64,000 nucleotides of DNA from Pelosinus baikalensis (GCF_020819555.1 NZ_JAJHJB010000019.1:1-64000); one strand, 5' to 3'; counted from the first letter of the stretch, positions 43,940 through 52,955 are shown. The notes: generated by a model not told the origin, from the letters alone. Program-made: numbers and translations.

Positions 43940-46521
43940 GAAGTATTTATAATTGCCTTCAAAATATCCAAAATAAAGACGGGGAATTGTTTGGAATGAA
44001 AACAATTCGGCTTGCTGGGCTATTACAGAAGGGGTATGATGTCCCCGCTGGATATGCCTTATCTGTTGAAGCTTTCACAAAGTTTTGCAGCTTTAATGGT
44101 ATAACCACGACAAACAATAGCATGGAAAGCAGCGAAAAAATCCTTGCGGGCAGCTTTCCTGACGATTTGCGTACGGACTTGAATGCAGTTTGGAACCAAA
44201 TTGCTCAAAATGGGAAGTGCGATGCAATAATTGTACGTTCCTCAGCAATTGATGAAGATGAAAAACAGTATTCTTGCGCAGGGATATATGAGAGTATCAT
44301 TAACATAAAAGATGTAGAGAGTTTTTTTGAGAGCATAAAAAAATGTTGGGCATCTTACTTTTGTGAAAGAGCATTGGTCTACAGAAAGAAATGCGATTTA
44401 GAAGCAGTAGGGATGGGACTCATTATTCAAGAAATGATCAGCGGGGAAAAAGCTGGTGTGATATTTACCATAAACCCCGTAACCGGAAATCGTAATGAAA
44501 TGGTTATTGAGGCGTATCCCGGTTTGAACTTTGCTGTTGTGGAAGGAATAACTCAAGCGGATAAATTTATTGTAGACAGACAGGGGAATATACTTTCCTC
44601 AGATATCTCCGATAAAAAGGTTGAATACTGCATTGGGGGACATTCGCTGTCTATCGATGTAAAGAGTATAGAAAAAGTGGACTGGGCAGCGCCTTGTTTG
44701 TCTGTAGAGGAATTATTCGCGGTTTCAAAAATTGGAACTTTGCTGGAAGAATGGTTAGGGGAGCCGTGTGATGTAGAATGGACAATTAAGGATCATAAAC
44801 TATTCATCCTGCAATGCCGCCCAGTAACCGTTAAAGAAGATAGTGCTTCCAAGCCTTGTATACCTTATAACTTTGATATTCCAGAGAATGTTGAGTGCAG
44901 TCTTCTCGACAGGTATTCTGAACCGGCAAGCACTTGTTATCTTTCACTGCTTGAGTCTTGGGAAGAGGTCGTATATCTCAGCTTTTATACAAAGCTTGAA
45001 GGAAAATCATGCAAGGAAAAACCCTTTTTATTTTACTTTAACAGGGTATATTGGAATCACAAATTTCAGAGGGAAGTCTTTGATAACCTTCCATTTGATA
45101 CCCCGATATGTAAGGATGTCAGCAAAAAACTGAAGCTTACACGACTTATGTTTTGCGGGTATAAAAAGTGGTATAAGCGTTTGGACAGATATGAAGGATA
45201 TATTAAGGAATTTTCCAGCTATGATACAGCTGCTATGAACATTGGTGATCTTATCCGGCTTGCTAAGAAAGTTACCAATGTCTTCTGCAATTACATTGGT
45301 AAAGACCATTTCCGATTCTTGGGGTTGGCACAAGTATGCTATAAGCTGCTGACTGCATATCTTCCTGATACACCTGAGGTAAAAGAGAATATTGCAAGAA
45401 TCATTGAATCCAATGATTCAAAAAACATGACAATGCAATCGAATGATGAGCTTTTGCAGCTAGCTATGAAAGCAAATTCATGCACTGACATTCGGGAGAT
45501 CTTCTGCAAAACGGATGCCAATGAAATATACGAAACAATGAAAGGGACTTGTGAAAGAGAGAAGTTTCGAAAGCAGTTTGACGATTTTATCAAAAGACAT
45601 GGTCATCGGGGAACGTCTTGCGATGACCTATATACCCCTCATTGGGTGGAAGAACCGGCTATTGTGCTGGAGCTGATGAAACAATTAATCATAAACCCCG
45701 TGAATTCAGTATGTAATAGTAAAATATCGGATGCAGCTAAAAAAATAGAGCAGTCACTTTTTATTGATAGAGTACTAGCAAGTTCCAATAAAAGTATCCT
45801 CTCAAAAATAATTGAGAAGAAGAAACTAAATACAATAATACAGCTCACAACTGAGTATATGACCTTGAGGGAAAATCAGCGATATTATTTTGACAAAAGT
45901 TGGGTTTTGCTACGGGGAATCCTGCTTTCCATAGGAAATATACTAGTTGAAAAAGGTATCCTTCAGGTATCTGCCGATATATTCCATCTTACTATCGATG
46001 AAATATATGATTTAGAAGATCGTAATGATCCGCCATATACGAAGGATTGGGAAAGTGATGTGGAGCAAAGGAAAAAAGCTTACCTGCAAAATATCAAAAT
46101 TGCGCCGCCGTATTTAATAAAGGATAGCGACTTGATTCGTTTACAGAAAAGCGGCTTAAAAAAGAATTATAAATCAACTGGTATAAGCCCTGGCAAAGCG
46201 CTCGGACCTGTGAGGACAATTTCGTCGATTGCAGACTTAAGTAAAGTTCGTAGCGGCGATATTGCTGTTGTTTCGACATTTCATCCAAGTTGGACACCTA
46301 TGTTGGGCGTAGTTAGTGGTCTTGTAATGAATTATGGCAACATTCTTTCACATGGAGCGGTTGTAGCCAGAGAATATAGAATCCCTGTAGTGGTATTTAA
46401 CGATATGGCAACTCATGTGCTGCAGGATGGACTTTGGATAGAAATTAATGGGACTACCGGAAGAATACGGGTATGTGATATTGATGATGGAAGCAATAAA
46501 GGGGAGAAAAATATTTTGTGA
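43936..46521 (+). CDS. PEP-synthase-like phosphotransferase, rifampicin phosphotransferase (RPH) architecture
   Basis: The 861-residue protein has an ATP-grasp nucleotide-binding domain (about 1-310: VRSSAIDEDEKQYSCAGIYES, GVIFTINPVTGNRNEMVIEA, CDVEWTIKDHKLFILQCRPV). A long middle domain (about 320-755) and a C-terminal swivelling phosphohistidine domain with His806 in ILSHGAVVAREYRIPVV complete it. PEP synthase and PPDK have a PEP-binding barrel after or between these parts; that barrel is absent. This is the layout of RPH, which phosphorylates an antibiotic hydroxyl via a phospho-His. Here it may phosphorylate a pathway intermediate or the product. Confidence 0.82.
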   Translation: MRSIYNCLQNIQNKDGELFGMKTIRLAGLLQKGYDVPAGYALSVEAFTKFCSFNGITTTNNSMESSEKILAGSFPDDLRTDLNAVWNQIAQNGKCDAIIVRSSAIDEDEKQYSCAGIYESIINIKDVESFFESIKKCWASYFCERALVYRKKCDLEAVGMGLIIQEMISGEKAGVIFTINPVTGNRNEMVIEAYPGLNFAVVEGITQADKFIVDRQGNILSSDISDKKVEYCIGGHSLSIDVKSIEKVDWAAPCLSVEELFAVSKIGTLLEEWLGEPCDVEWTIKDHKLFILQCRPVTVKEDSASKPCIPYNFDIPENVECSLLDRYSEPASTCYLSLLESWEEVVYLSFYTKLEGKSCKEKPFLFYFNRVYWNHKFQREVFDNLPFDTPICKDVSKKLKLTRLMFCGYKKWYKRLDRYEGYIKEFSSYDTAAMNIGDLIRLAKKVTNVFCNYIGKDHFRFLGLAQVCYKLLTAYLPDTPEVKENIARIIESNDSKNMTMQSNDELLQLAMKANSCTDIREIFCKTDANEIYETMKGTCEREKFRKQFDDFIKRHGHRGTSCDDLYTPHWVEEPAIVLELMKQLIINPVNSVCNSKISDAAKKIEQSLFIDRVLASSNKSILSKIIEKKKLNTIIQLTTEYMTLRENQRYYFDKSWVLLRGILLSIGNILVEKGILQVSADIFHLTIDEIYDLEDRNDPPYTKDWESDVEQRKKAYLQNIKIAPPYLIKDSDLIRLQKSGLKKNYKSTGISPGKALGPVRTISSIADLSKVRSGDIAVVSTFHPSWTPMLGVVSGLVMNYGNILSHGAVVAREYRIPVVVFNDMATHVLQDGLWIEINGTTGRIRVCDIDDGSNKGEKNIL

Positions 46522-46628
46522 TAAAACTTTTAAATGTAAATGTGTATATGTAAACTTTTCAAGTGTACTTAATATGCTAACGTTTAAAGAGAATATAAAA
46601 AAATGAAAAAATAAGAGGAGGTTACCCA

Positions 46629-46886
46629 ATGGATAAAAATGCAACGGTAGAAGAAAGGATTAAATCCATAGTCATTTCGAGGCTTAAAGATACGGAAATA
46701 ACAAAAAAAATAACGTATGAAACTCCCCTGCTATCTTTAGGTATAGATTCCATTTTGGCATTATCAATCCTAGTTGAGATTGAAGAGATTTTCAATATCG
46801 AAATAGATGATGCTGATTTAAACATGGATAAAGTGAAAAATATCAATGCTTACGCAAATTTTGTGAGAGAGTATTTGAATAAATGA
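46629..46886 (+). CDS. Acyl carrier protein 2
   Basis: The 85-residue protein has the phosphopantetheine attachment Ser41 in LLSLGIDSILALSILVEIEE. It is more basic at the N-terminus and more diverged than ACP 1, suggesting a dedicated partner. It has an AGAGGAGGTTACCC ribosome site. It lies 100 bases after the kinase gene and 140 before the hydrolase. Confidence 0.93.
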   Translation: MDKNATVEERIKSIVISRLKDTEITKKITYETPLLSLGIDSILALSILVEIEEIFNIEIDDADLNMDKVKNINAYANFVREYLNK

Positions 46887-47027
46887 ATCTTTAGACTGCG
46901 TTTTGTAGAGTAAAATCAGCCACGCAAAATCCTTGTATGGCTGGCATAAAATCGATGGAAATGTTTTTATGTTAAGAATGAGATAAGAACTTTAAGAATT
47001 TAAAATACATTGTTAGCGGGTGTGAAC

Positions 47028-47900
47028 GTGTTTCATTTTACTATAATTATTAGTGTATTGATTCTAATATATTATTTTGTAAGAGCATACAAGCTAGTAT
47101 TAGCATTGGGTCATCCCAAGAAAAATGAGTTTTGCCTAAAAAAAAATTCATCAATAACATATCGTAAGTTTGATTTTACTGCGAAGGATGGCCTCAAGCT
47201 TAAAGGTATTAATTATGAACCAACTATAAATCCAAAGGGGACAATACTCGCTTGTCATTATCTGGGGGGGAGCAAGGAAGCCATTTTCCCTTTTTTTGAG
47301 TCTCTGATACAGGCGGGATTTCGAGTGATTAGCTTTGATTTCAGAAACCATGGAGAGAGCGGCGATGATAGCAGAATTCAATACTCACTAGAAAATGATT
47401 TTATAGCACTGATTGAGACTATAAAAAAAATGGGTATTGAAGGACCTTTTGGTATTATGGGTTTTTCAATGGGATCAGTACCCGCATTATTAGCGATGCA
47501 TAGGTATTCCGACGTGAAAGTCGTAGTAGTTGACAGCGGACCGCTTATTTTAGTAAAAAAATACTTTCAATATGTCTTAGATAATAAAGGTATAACAAAC
47601 CCTTTGGTACGATTCTTATTTTTGTCATTATATCTGTATTATGGCGGTTATTTAAAAATGGCAAATAAGACAAAAAAGATTTTAAAAGAATTGAAGGGGA
47701 AGCCAGTATTATTTATCCATGGAGACAAAGATAACATAATTGCTATAGAAAATGCAGAACTAGCTTTTGAATTGCTGAAATCCAATCATGCAATGTTGTG
47801 GAGAGTACCGAACTCAAGGCACCTGACAAATAAATACATTAAGAGTGGAGAGTACGAGAAAAGAGTATTAGATTTCTTTAATACATATTTAAGGGCGTGA
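47028..47900 (+). CDS. Membrane-anchored alpha/beta hydrolase
   Basis: The protein of about 290 residues starts with a hydrophobic helix (FTIIISVLILIYYFVRAY) and then an alpha/beta-hydrolase domain: TILACHYLGG, ISFDFRNHGESG, nucleophile Ser in IMGFSMGSVPAL, acidic residue near IHGDKDN and His in NSRHLTNKY. Release of an acyl chain from ACP, or esterification at the membrane, is possible. The start is uncertain: GTG 47028 with GCGGGTG upstream, or TTG 47010. Confidence 0.82.
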   Translation: MFHFTIIISVLILIYYFVRAYKLVLALGHPKKNEFCLKKNSSITYRKFDFTAKDGLKLKGINYEPTINPKGTILACHYLGGSKEAIFPFFESLIQAGFRVISFDFRNHGESGDDSRIQYSLENDFIALIETIKKMGIEGPFGIMGFSMGSVPALLAMHRYSDVKVVVVDSGPLILVKKYFQYVLDNKGITNPLVRFLFLSLYLYYGGYLKMANKTKKILKELKGKPVLFIHGDKDNIIAIENAELAFELLKSNHAMLWRVPNSRHLTNKYIKSGEYEKRVLDFFNTYLRA

Positions 47901-47904
47901 TAAT

Positions 47905-49236
47905 ATGATGAAAAAGGTTGCACTGGTTACACCAAAAGGTAATACTTTTGGGAAAAATGAGAAAATGTCATCTTTTCTAGCTGGTTTGGAAAGTATGGAA
48001 AGCTTTAGGTTTTTATGGACAGGACCCAACTTAGGGCTGATAACAATAGCTTCTTTACTGCCATCTGAATGGGAATGTCATTATATCGATGAGAACTACA
48101 GGTCTATAAACTATAATGAGAAATTCGATATTGTGTTTATTAGTGCAATGACCCAGCAGATCATGAATGCTTATGAGATCTCCAAATCGTTTAGGGCAAA
48201 TGGAGCTTTGACTATTATTGGCGGTATACATGCGACGCTGATGCCAGAAGAGGCACTGAAATATGTAGATGTGGTGCTCTCAGGTGAAGGGGAAGTTCTA
48301 GTACCTGAATTCTTAAACGATTATAATAACAAAAACGTGAAGAGAGTCTATTGCGAAACTTCACCAGGGAGTTACAGCTTTGAAAATACACTGCTGCCGC
48401 GGTTTGATTTATTAGAAGGATATAATTATCCGCTAATTACTTTGCAAACAACCAGGGGATGTCCCCACGATTGTTTCTTTTGCTCGGCTTCCAAGATTTT
48501 TGGTTCCAAATACCGAAGAAAAGATAACAGTTCCATTATTAGAGAGCTAAAGGTAATAAACGAAAAATTTCCTAATGCACTTATTTTGTTTGCCGATGAT
48601 AATGTGTTTGTTCTGCGAAAGCAGTCCAAGGATCTTCTCAGACAAATGCGGGATATGAATTTAAGATGGATCGCGCAAACTGATATTTCGATTGCCGAAG
48701 ATGATGAGCTTTTAAAATTAATGGTACAGGCAGGATGTCAATGGGTTGTAATTGGATTTGAAAGCGTTTCGTATAAAAGTCTATATGACCTTGATAAAAG
48801 AAACTGGAAATTGAAGCAGCTTCCTAAATATGAACAATCGATAGAAAAAATTCAGTCATATGGTATCGGCGTTTATGGCACTTTTATCGTCGGACTTGAT
48901 GAAGATGGATCTGACATATTTGAATCAACAGCAAATTTTATTAAGAAAAATATGCTTTATGGCAGTAATATCACAGTTCCGACACCTTTACCGGGAACAC
49001 GACTTCGAGAGCAATTGGACAGCGAGGGGAGAATCCTTGATAGAGACTGGAGTTACCATACCTTTTGGGATATAAATATTAAACCCAAACAGATGAACTG
49101 CGAAGAGCTTGAGGAAGGCCTCTTAAACATCTATAGAACAATATCGTCAGATTCACATGTAACAGAACGTCTTGCTTATTTAAAACAAATGGCTAAAAGA
49201 AAAAAAGCTATATTGAAGGAAGGTGTCAGCCAGTAA
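47905..49236 (+). CDS. B12-binding radical SAM enzyme 4
   Basis: The 443-residue paralogue has the cobalamin domain (MKKVALVTPKGN, CHYIDENY, IIGGIHATLMPEEAL), then C186-x3-C190-x2-C193 (RGCPHDCFFC), LFADDNVF (A for the T of the other three), VIGFESVSYKSL and TPLPGTRL. The start is ATG 47905 or 47908, with GGGCGTGA upstream. It lies 16 kb from paralogue 3, after the hydrolase. Confidence 0.9.
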   Translation: MMKKVALVTPKGNTFGKNEKMSSFLAGLESMESFRFLWTGPNLGLITIASLLPSEWECHYIDENYRSINYNEKFDIVFISAMTQQIMNAYEISKSFRANGALTIIGGIHATLMPEEALKYVDVVLSGEGEVLVPEFLNDYNNKNVKRVYCETSPGSYSFENTLLPRFDLLEGYNYPLITLQTTRGCPHDCFFCSASKIFGSKYRRKDNSSIIRELKVINEKFPNALILFADDNVFVLRKQSKDLLRQMRDMNLRWIAQTDISIAEDDELLKLMVQAGCQWVVIGFESVSYKSLYDLDKRNWKLKQLPKYEQSIEKIQSYGIGVYGTFIVGLDEDGSDIFESTANFIKKNMLYGSNITVPTPLPGTRLREQLDSEGRILDRDWSYHTFWDINIKPKQMNCEELEEGLLNIYRTISSDSHVTERLAYLKQMAKRKKAILKEGVSQ

Positions 49237-49320
49237 GGCAGCAGGTTCAGAGTCTGAAGCTCTGATCAATAGAATACTTTGGGCTTCAGAGAGAGTACAT
49301 GTTGTATGAGGAGGATTATC

Positions 49321-50259
49321 TTGAAGAGGTTTGAAAATTATGCAGTTGTCTTTCCGGCTAGAGATGCTTTTTACAAAGGGTTAAGCCCTACATTTTACAA
49401 TAACTATGATTTTTTTAAGGATATTATGGATACTGCTAGTGATTATATTGGATATGATTTGTGCGAAATTTCCTATAAAAATCCTGTCTTAAATCCAGAA
49501 TTACATACAGTTTGTCTTGTGGCGCACTGTTATGCCGTCTATAAGTTAGTCGTACGGCATGTAAAGGGACCAATAGCAGCTGCTGGTTTTAGTCAAGGCG
49601 AATTTACGGCAGTCGCGTCGGCTGGCTCCATGCAGTTCCCACAGGTTCTAAAACTTATCTATGAGTTGGAACAGCTAGTAATAACAAATGATAGTATTAA
49701 AGATGGTATGATGGCGCGTGTTATGGAGCTTGACAGAAATAAGCTGATGGAGTGCTGCCGGATTGTCGATCCGGAGGAAACCTCTGTTGTCCTAGCTACG
49801 TATCTTTCGCGTGACCAGAATGTAATTTCAGGTAGTAAAGTGAAAGTCGCAGAAGTTGCAAGACTGGCAAAAAAAAGTGGGGCACGATGGGTTATACCTC
49901 TGGACACTGCTGCTTTCCATAGTCCGTTATGTTTAAATATGGCTGCGGAGTCGACACCAATATTCGGAAGATATAATTTTAGTGATTCTGAATATCCGGT
50001 ATATTCCTGCGTTGATGGTGAAGGGGCTGTAAAAGGAAATCAAATCAAAGAAAAGTTATCTAAGCAGCTTGCAGCTCCGATACTTTGGGACCGAATTGTT
50101 GGCAATTTCAAAAGCCTTGGAATAGACGGGATACTGGAATTGGGAGCTGGTTGTACAGTATCGGGAAATATAAGAATTATCGATGAAAGTATAAAATGTC
50201 AATGGATTAACACTGCTGAAGACTTGGAAAAGATGATTGACGCGTCCATTCGTTGCTAG
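49321..50259 (+). CDS. FabD-like ACP acyltransferase
   Basis: The 312-residue protein has the acyltransferase nucleophile S91 in AAGFSQGEFTAVASAG and the catalytic H200 in DTAAFHSPLC. In malonyl-CoA:ACP transacylases an Arg about 25 residues after the Ser binds the malonyl carboxylate; the equivalent stretch here reads LKLIYELEQLVITN, with no Arg, so another acyl donor is possible. An in-frame ATG at 49279 exists, but AGGAGGA at 49309-49315 is ideally placed for TTG 49321. The downstream neighbour is cut off by an IS6-like element. Confidence 0.85.
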   Translation: MKRFENYAVVFPARDAFYKGLSPTFYNNYDFFKDIMDTASDYIGYDLCEISYKNPVLNPELHTVCLVAHCYAVYKLVVRHVKGPIAAAGFSQGEFTAVASAGSMQFPQVLKLIYELEQLVITNDSIKDGMMARVMELDRNKLMECCRIVDPEETSVVLATYLSRDQNVISGSKVKVAEVARLAKKSGARWVIPLDTAAFHSPLCLNMAAESTPIFGRYNFSDSEYPVYSCVDGEGAVKGNQIKEKLSKQLAAPILWDRIVGNFKSLGIDGILELGAGCTVSGNIRIIDESIKCQWINTAEDLEKMIDASIRC

Positions 50260-50479
50260 AAATCTACGATTGTAAGAGATGGTAATTACTATAGGGATTA
50301 CATGGTGTTTGCGCTTGTGGCACTGATATTTTTGAAAATTGAAAGGATCCTCGCAGAAACAATAAACTAAGAATGATTGCCTTTTGAACATCTAAATTGA
50401 TATAATGGTTCTGGGAAATATTGTATCATAAGGTAGACAAATCCTTTAGCTACAATTCATCTTACAAAATGATAACTAT

Positions 50480-51656
50480 GGCTCTGTAAAGTAAACATGA
50501 AAGAATAGCACAATATTTCATTGAAATTCATCAAGCTACAATCAAATACTCTCGTTTTTGTTTCTTTGTTAAATTGAGTCCGGCAACTTGTACTGGTGTA
50601 AGGTAATTAAGAGCAGAATGTGGTCTGACGAAGTTGTAAAAGAATACAAACATTGAGATGAGGTTATTAGCTGAGGCAAAGGAATGGAAGCCTTGTTTGG
50701 TTTTGTACCAAGCTTTGAATTGATGGTTGAAAGATTCAATGAGATTATTGGAAACATCATCTTTAAATGATTCTACTCGAATGTGCTTTACATCCCTAAA
50801 GACAGATTTAACAGGCACGTTATAAGCAGAATAGCGATCTGAGACAATCGTTGTAGGTTGCCCTAATGTTTTGGCTGCATTTAGAACAGAAAAAGCTTGT
50901 GGAGAATCACGATGAGGAGACAGATGAAAAGCAACAACAAAACGAGTTTCTGAATCCACAACAAACCAAATATAGTATTTGACACCAGCTACTTTGACAA
51001 CTGTTTCATCGGCATGCCATTCATCAGAATTTAAGTTTAAGGACGGTATTAGCTTTAAGCTGATATTTTGAAAAAGTGGGGCAAAGTTTTTACACCAATT
51101 ACTAATGGAAGTATGTGAAACTTTGATATTAAAAACGGTACGCATGATTAAAGCAATATTTCTAAAAGAATCTTTACCCAAATAAAACATGGATAAAGCA
51201 GAAAGAATGACATGAACAGGATAACGCATGCGTTTAAAATTGGTCTTACCCATCAAATGATTCATAGATGGAGGAGCTATTATAGAAGATTTTGCAGTGA
51301 AAAAAGAATGATTACATTTCTTATCGCAGCAACGAAAATTCGAGTAATGCTTATGATCATGGTGAAGAAAAGTAGCTTTACCGCATGCAGGGCAACTAGG
51401 ATAGTTTGGTTTATCAGTTGACCTTGGATTATTTGGTGAATTGATGATTGCATGTACGGCATTGATATTTTTGGAATCCCAATTTATCTTTGCCGTAGCG
51501 ATAAAATGAGTGAGAGTTGTTGCACTTTGGACACCTAATTGATACAATGTTTTGCATGAGGACTTGTCTCCTTTCTGGGAGGTATGTGTTTTGTCGCAAA
51601 AACATTGTACCAGAAAGGATGGCAGGTCCTCAATTTTCATTTAACTTTACAAAACG
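50480..51656 (-). mobile_element. IS6/IS240-like insertion sequence with 8-bp target duplication
   Basis: Terminal inverted repeats (GGCTCTGTAAAGT at 50480 and, on the other strand, CGTTTTGTAAAGT from 51656) bound a 1177-base element. ATAACTAT flanks it on both sides (50472-50479 and 51657-51664), the 8-base duplication typical of IS6. The intact transposase suggests recent arrival. Confidence 0.85.
50531..51640 (-). CDS. IS6/IS240-like DDE transposase
   Basis: The 369-residue protein has an N-terminal zinc ribbon (CPACGK...CCDKKCNHSF), then an IS240-type DDE core: WHADETVVKV (Asp), VSDRYSAYN (Asp) and NLIESFNHQFKAWYKTK (Glu), and ends with FYNFVRPHSALNYLTP. No frameshift is visible. It sits between the cluster's FabD-like gene and its NHL gene. 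Confidence 0.88.
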   Translation of the reverse strand: MKIEDLPSFLVQCFCDKTHTSQKGDKSSCKTLYQLGVQSATTLTHFIATAKINWDSKNINAVHAIINSPNNPRSTDKPNYPSCPACGKATFLHHDHKHYSNFRCCDKKCNHSFFTAKSSIIAPPSMNHLMGKTNFKRMRYPVHVILSALSMFYLGKDSFRNIALIMRTVFNIKVSHTSISNWCKNFAPLFQNISLKLIPSLNLNSDEWHADETVVKVAGVKYYIWFVVDSETRFVVAFHLSPHRDSPQAFSVLNAAKTLGQPTTIVSDRYSAYNVPVKSVFRDVKHIRVESFKDDVSNNLIESFNHQFKAWYKTKQGFHSFASANNLISMFVFFYNFVRPHSALNYLTPVQVAGLNLTKKQKREYLIVA

Positions 51657-51681
51657 ATAACTATTTATTGGGGGTAGAAAA

Positions 51682-52767
51682 ATGATTTCTAAAGACATTA
51701 AATGGACAAAAGGTACAATACATAGATTTGCGGGGACAGGCGCTGCCGGATACTCTGGAGATGGGGAAAAGGCTGACATCGCACAGCTTAACGGACCTGC
51801 AGGCTTGGCAGTTGATAAGAACGATAACGTTTTTGTCGCTGAAATGCATAATCATGTCATTAGAAAAGTTGATGTAGGAACAGGAATGATCACAACGGTA
51901 GCAGGATGCGGTGCAAAAGGATTTGACGGAGATGGGGGACTTGCTGTAGATGCAAAACTCAATGGACCTGCCGGAGTATTCATAGATAGTAATGAAAATA
52001 TCTTTATTGCCGATTTCTTAAATCATAGAATCAGAAAAATTGATGCTATGACAGGTATCATTAACACAATTGCTGGGACTGGTGATACAGGATACAACGG
52101 TGACAACATAAAAGCATGTGATGCAAAACTCAACTATCCAGCCGGAGTTATTGCTGATTCTATAGGAAATGTATATTTTAATGATTACAAAAATAATAGA
52201 ATTAGAAAGATTAGTACAAATGGTATGATATCGACCTATGCAGGAACTGGTACTTACGGATATAGCGGTGATGGAGAACTGGCAGAGCAAGCACAGATGA
52301 ATGATGTGTATGGGTTAGCAATCGATCGATATGATAACATTTATATTATTGATAGTTTAAATTTCGCTGTCAGAAAAGTGGATGCTAAAACTGGGAGGAT
52401 AACCACTATTGTGGGAAAAGGTGAAGCTGGTCCAGTAAATGAGTTTGGCAGTATCACCAATAGCTTTTTGGGAGGAATCCTTCCTAATAAGGAAAAAATT
52501 GGAGTAGACGAAGTGCCGCATGCAATCGAAGTGGATCTTAACGGAAATTTGTTCATTGCCGATACCGGTTCTAATAGAATCCGTATGGTAGATATAGAGC
52601 AGGGTGTAATTTATTCGATTGCAGGAAACGGTGAAAAGGCTTACTCCGGGGATGATGGCGCTGCACTGAATGCGGGTTTAGGTGTTTATGGTCTAAGGAT
52701 GGATTCAAAAAACAATCTATATTTTATTGACTTTCATAAGCACGTAATCCGAGTAATCCGATTTTGA
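51682..52767 (+). CDS. NHL-repeat beta-propeller protein
   Basis: The 361-residue protein consists of six NHL repeats of about 55 residues (GYSGDGEKADIAQLNGPAGLAV, VFVAEMHNHVIRKVD, IFIADFLNHRIRKID). It closely resembles the propeller half of the GGDEF-NHL protein and lacks any catalytic domain or export signal. NHL propellers usually bind other proteins or RNA. ATG 51682 follows GGGGGTAG. The IS6-like element just upstream may have cut its original promoter or operon link. Confidence 0.85.
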   Translation: MISKDIKWTKGTIHRFAGTGAAGYSGDGEKADIAQLNGPAGLAVDKNDNVFVAEMHNHVIRKVDVGTGMITTVAGCGAKGFDGDGGLAVDAKLNGPAGVFIDSNENIFIADFLNHRIRKIDAMTGIINTIAGTGDTGYNGDNIKACDAKLNYPAGVIADSIGNVYFNDYKNNRIRKISTNGMISTYAGTGTYGYSGDGELAEQAQMNDVYGLAIDRYDNIYIIDSLNFAVRKVDAKTGRITTIVGKGEAGPVNEFGSITNSFLGGILPNKEKIGVDEVPHAIEVDLNGNLFIADTGSNRIRMVDIEQGVIYSIAGNGEKAYSGDDGAALNAGLGVYGLRMDSKNNLYFIDFHKHVIRVIRF

Positions 52768-52777
52768 CCTCAACAAG

Positions 52778-52864
52778 GATGGTCGCACCAAGTAAATACA
52801 GTCCCGTAGAGGTCGGTCGTCGGTGTACTGAGCGCGACTTGGAACCAAGGAAGCGACTACCATC
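52778..52864 (+). ncRNA. Possible structured RNA leader before metK
   Basis: GATGG.TCGC (52778-52786) can pair with GCGA..CCATC (52853-52864). Inside, CCAAG can pair with CTTGG and GTCG with CGAC, giving nested stems within 87 bases, about 90 bases before metK. It does not match the SAM riboswitch classes I know. It may be fortuitous. Confidence 0.3.
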
Positions 52865-52955
52865 ACACAAGCAGGCTAATGTTGTATACGATTGATCTGA
52901 ATGATAGTGACATCCTTAAAGAAAGAGATTTTTAGTAAACAGGGAGATGTAGGTT

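Noticed and set aside
43936..46521. Housekeeping PEP synthase or pyruvate phosphate dikinase
   Set aside because: The phospho-His domain is at the extreme C-terminus and no PEP-binding barrel follows.
21870..52767. Calling the cluster a ladderane pathway
   Set aside because: Shared families (FabF, ACP, B12 radical SAM) are suggestive, but ladderane genes are not proven and several genes here have no place in that proposal.
52768..52955. SAM riboswitch before metK
   Set aside because: The conserved core of SAM-I and the compact SAM-II/III folds are not recognisable.
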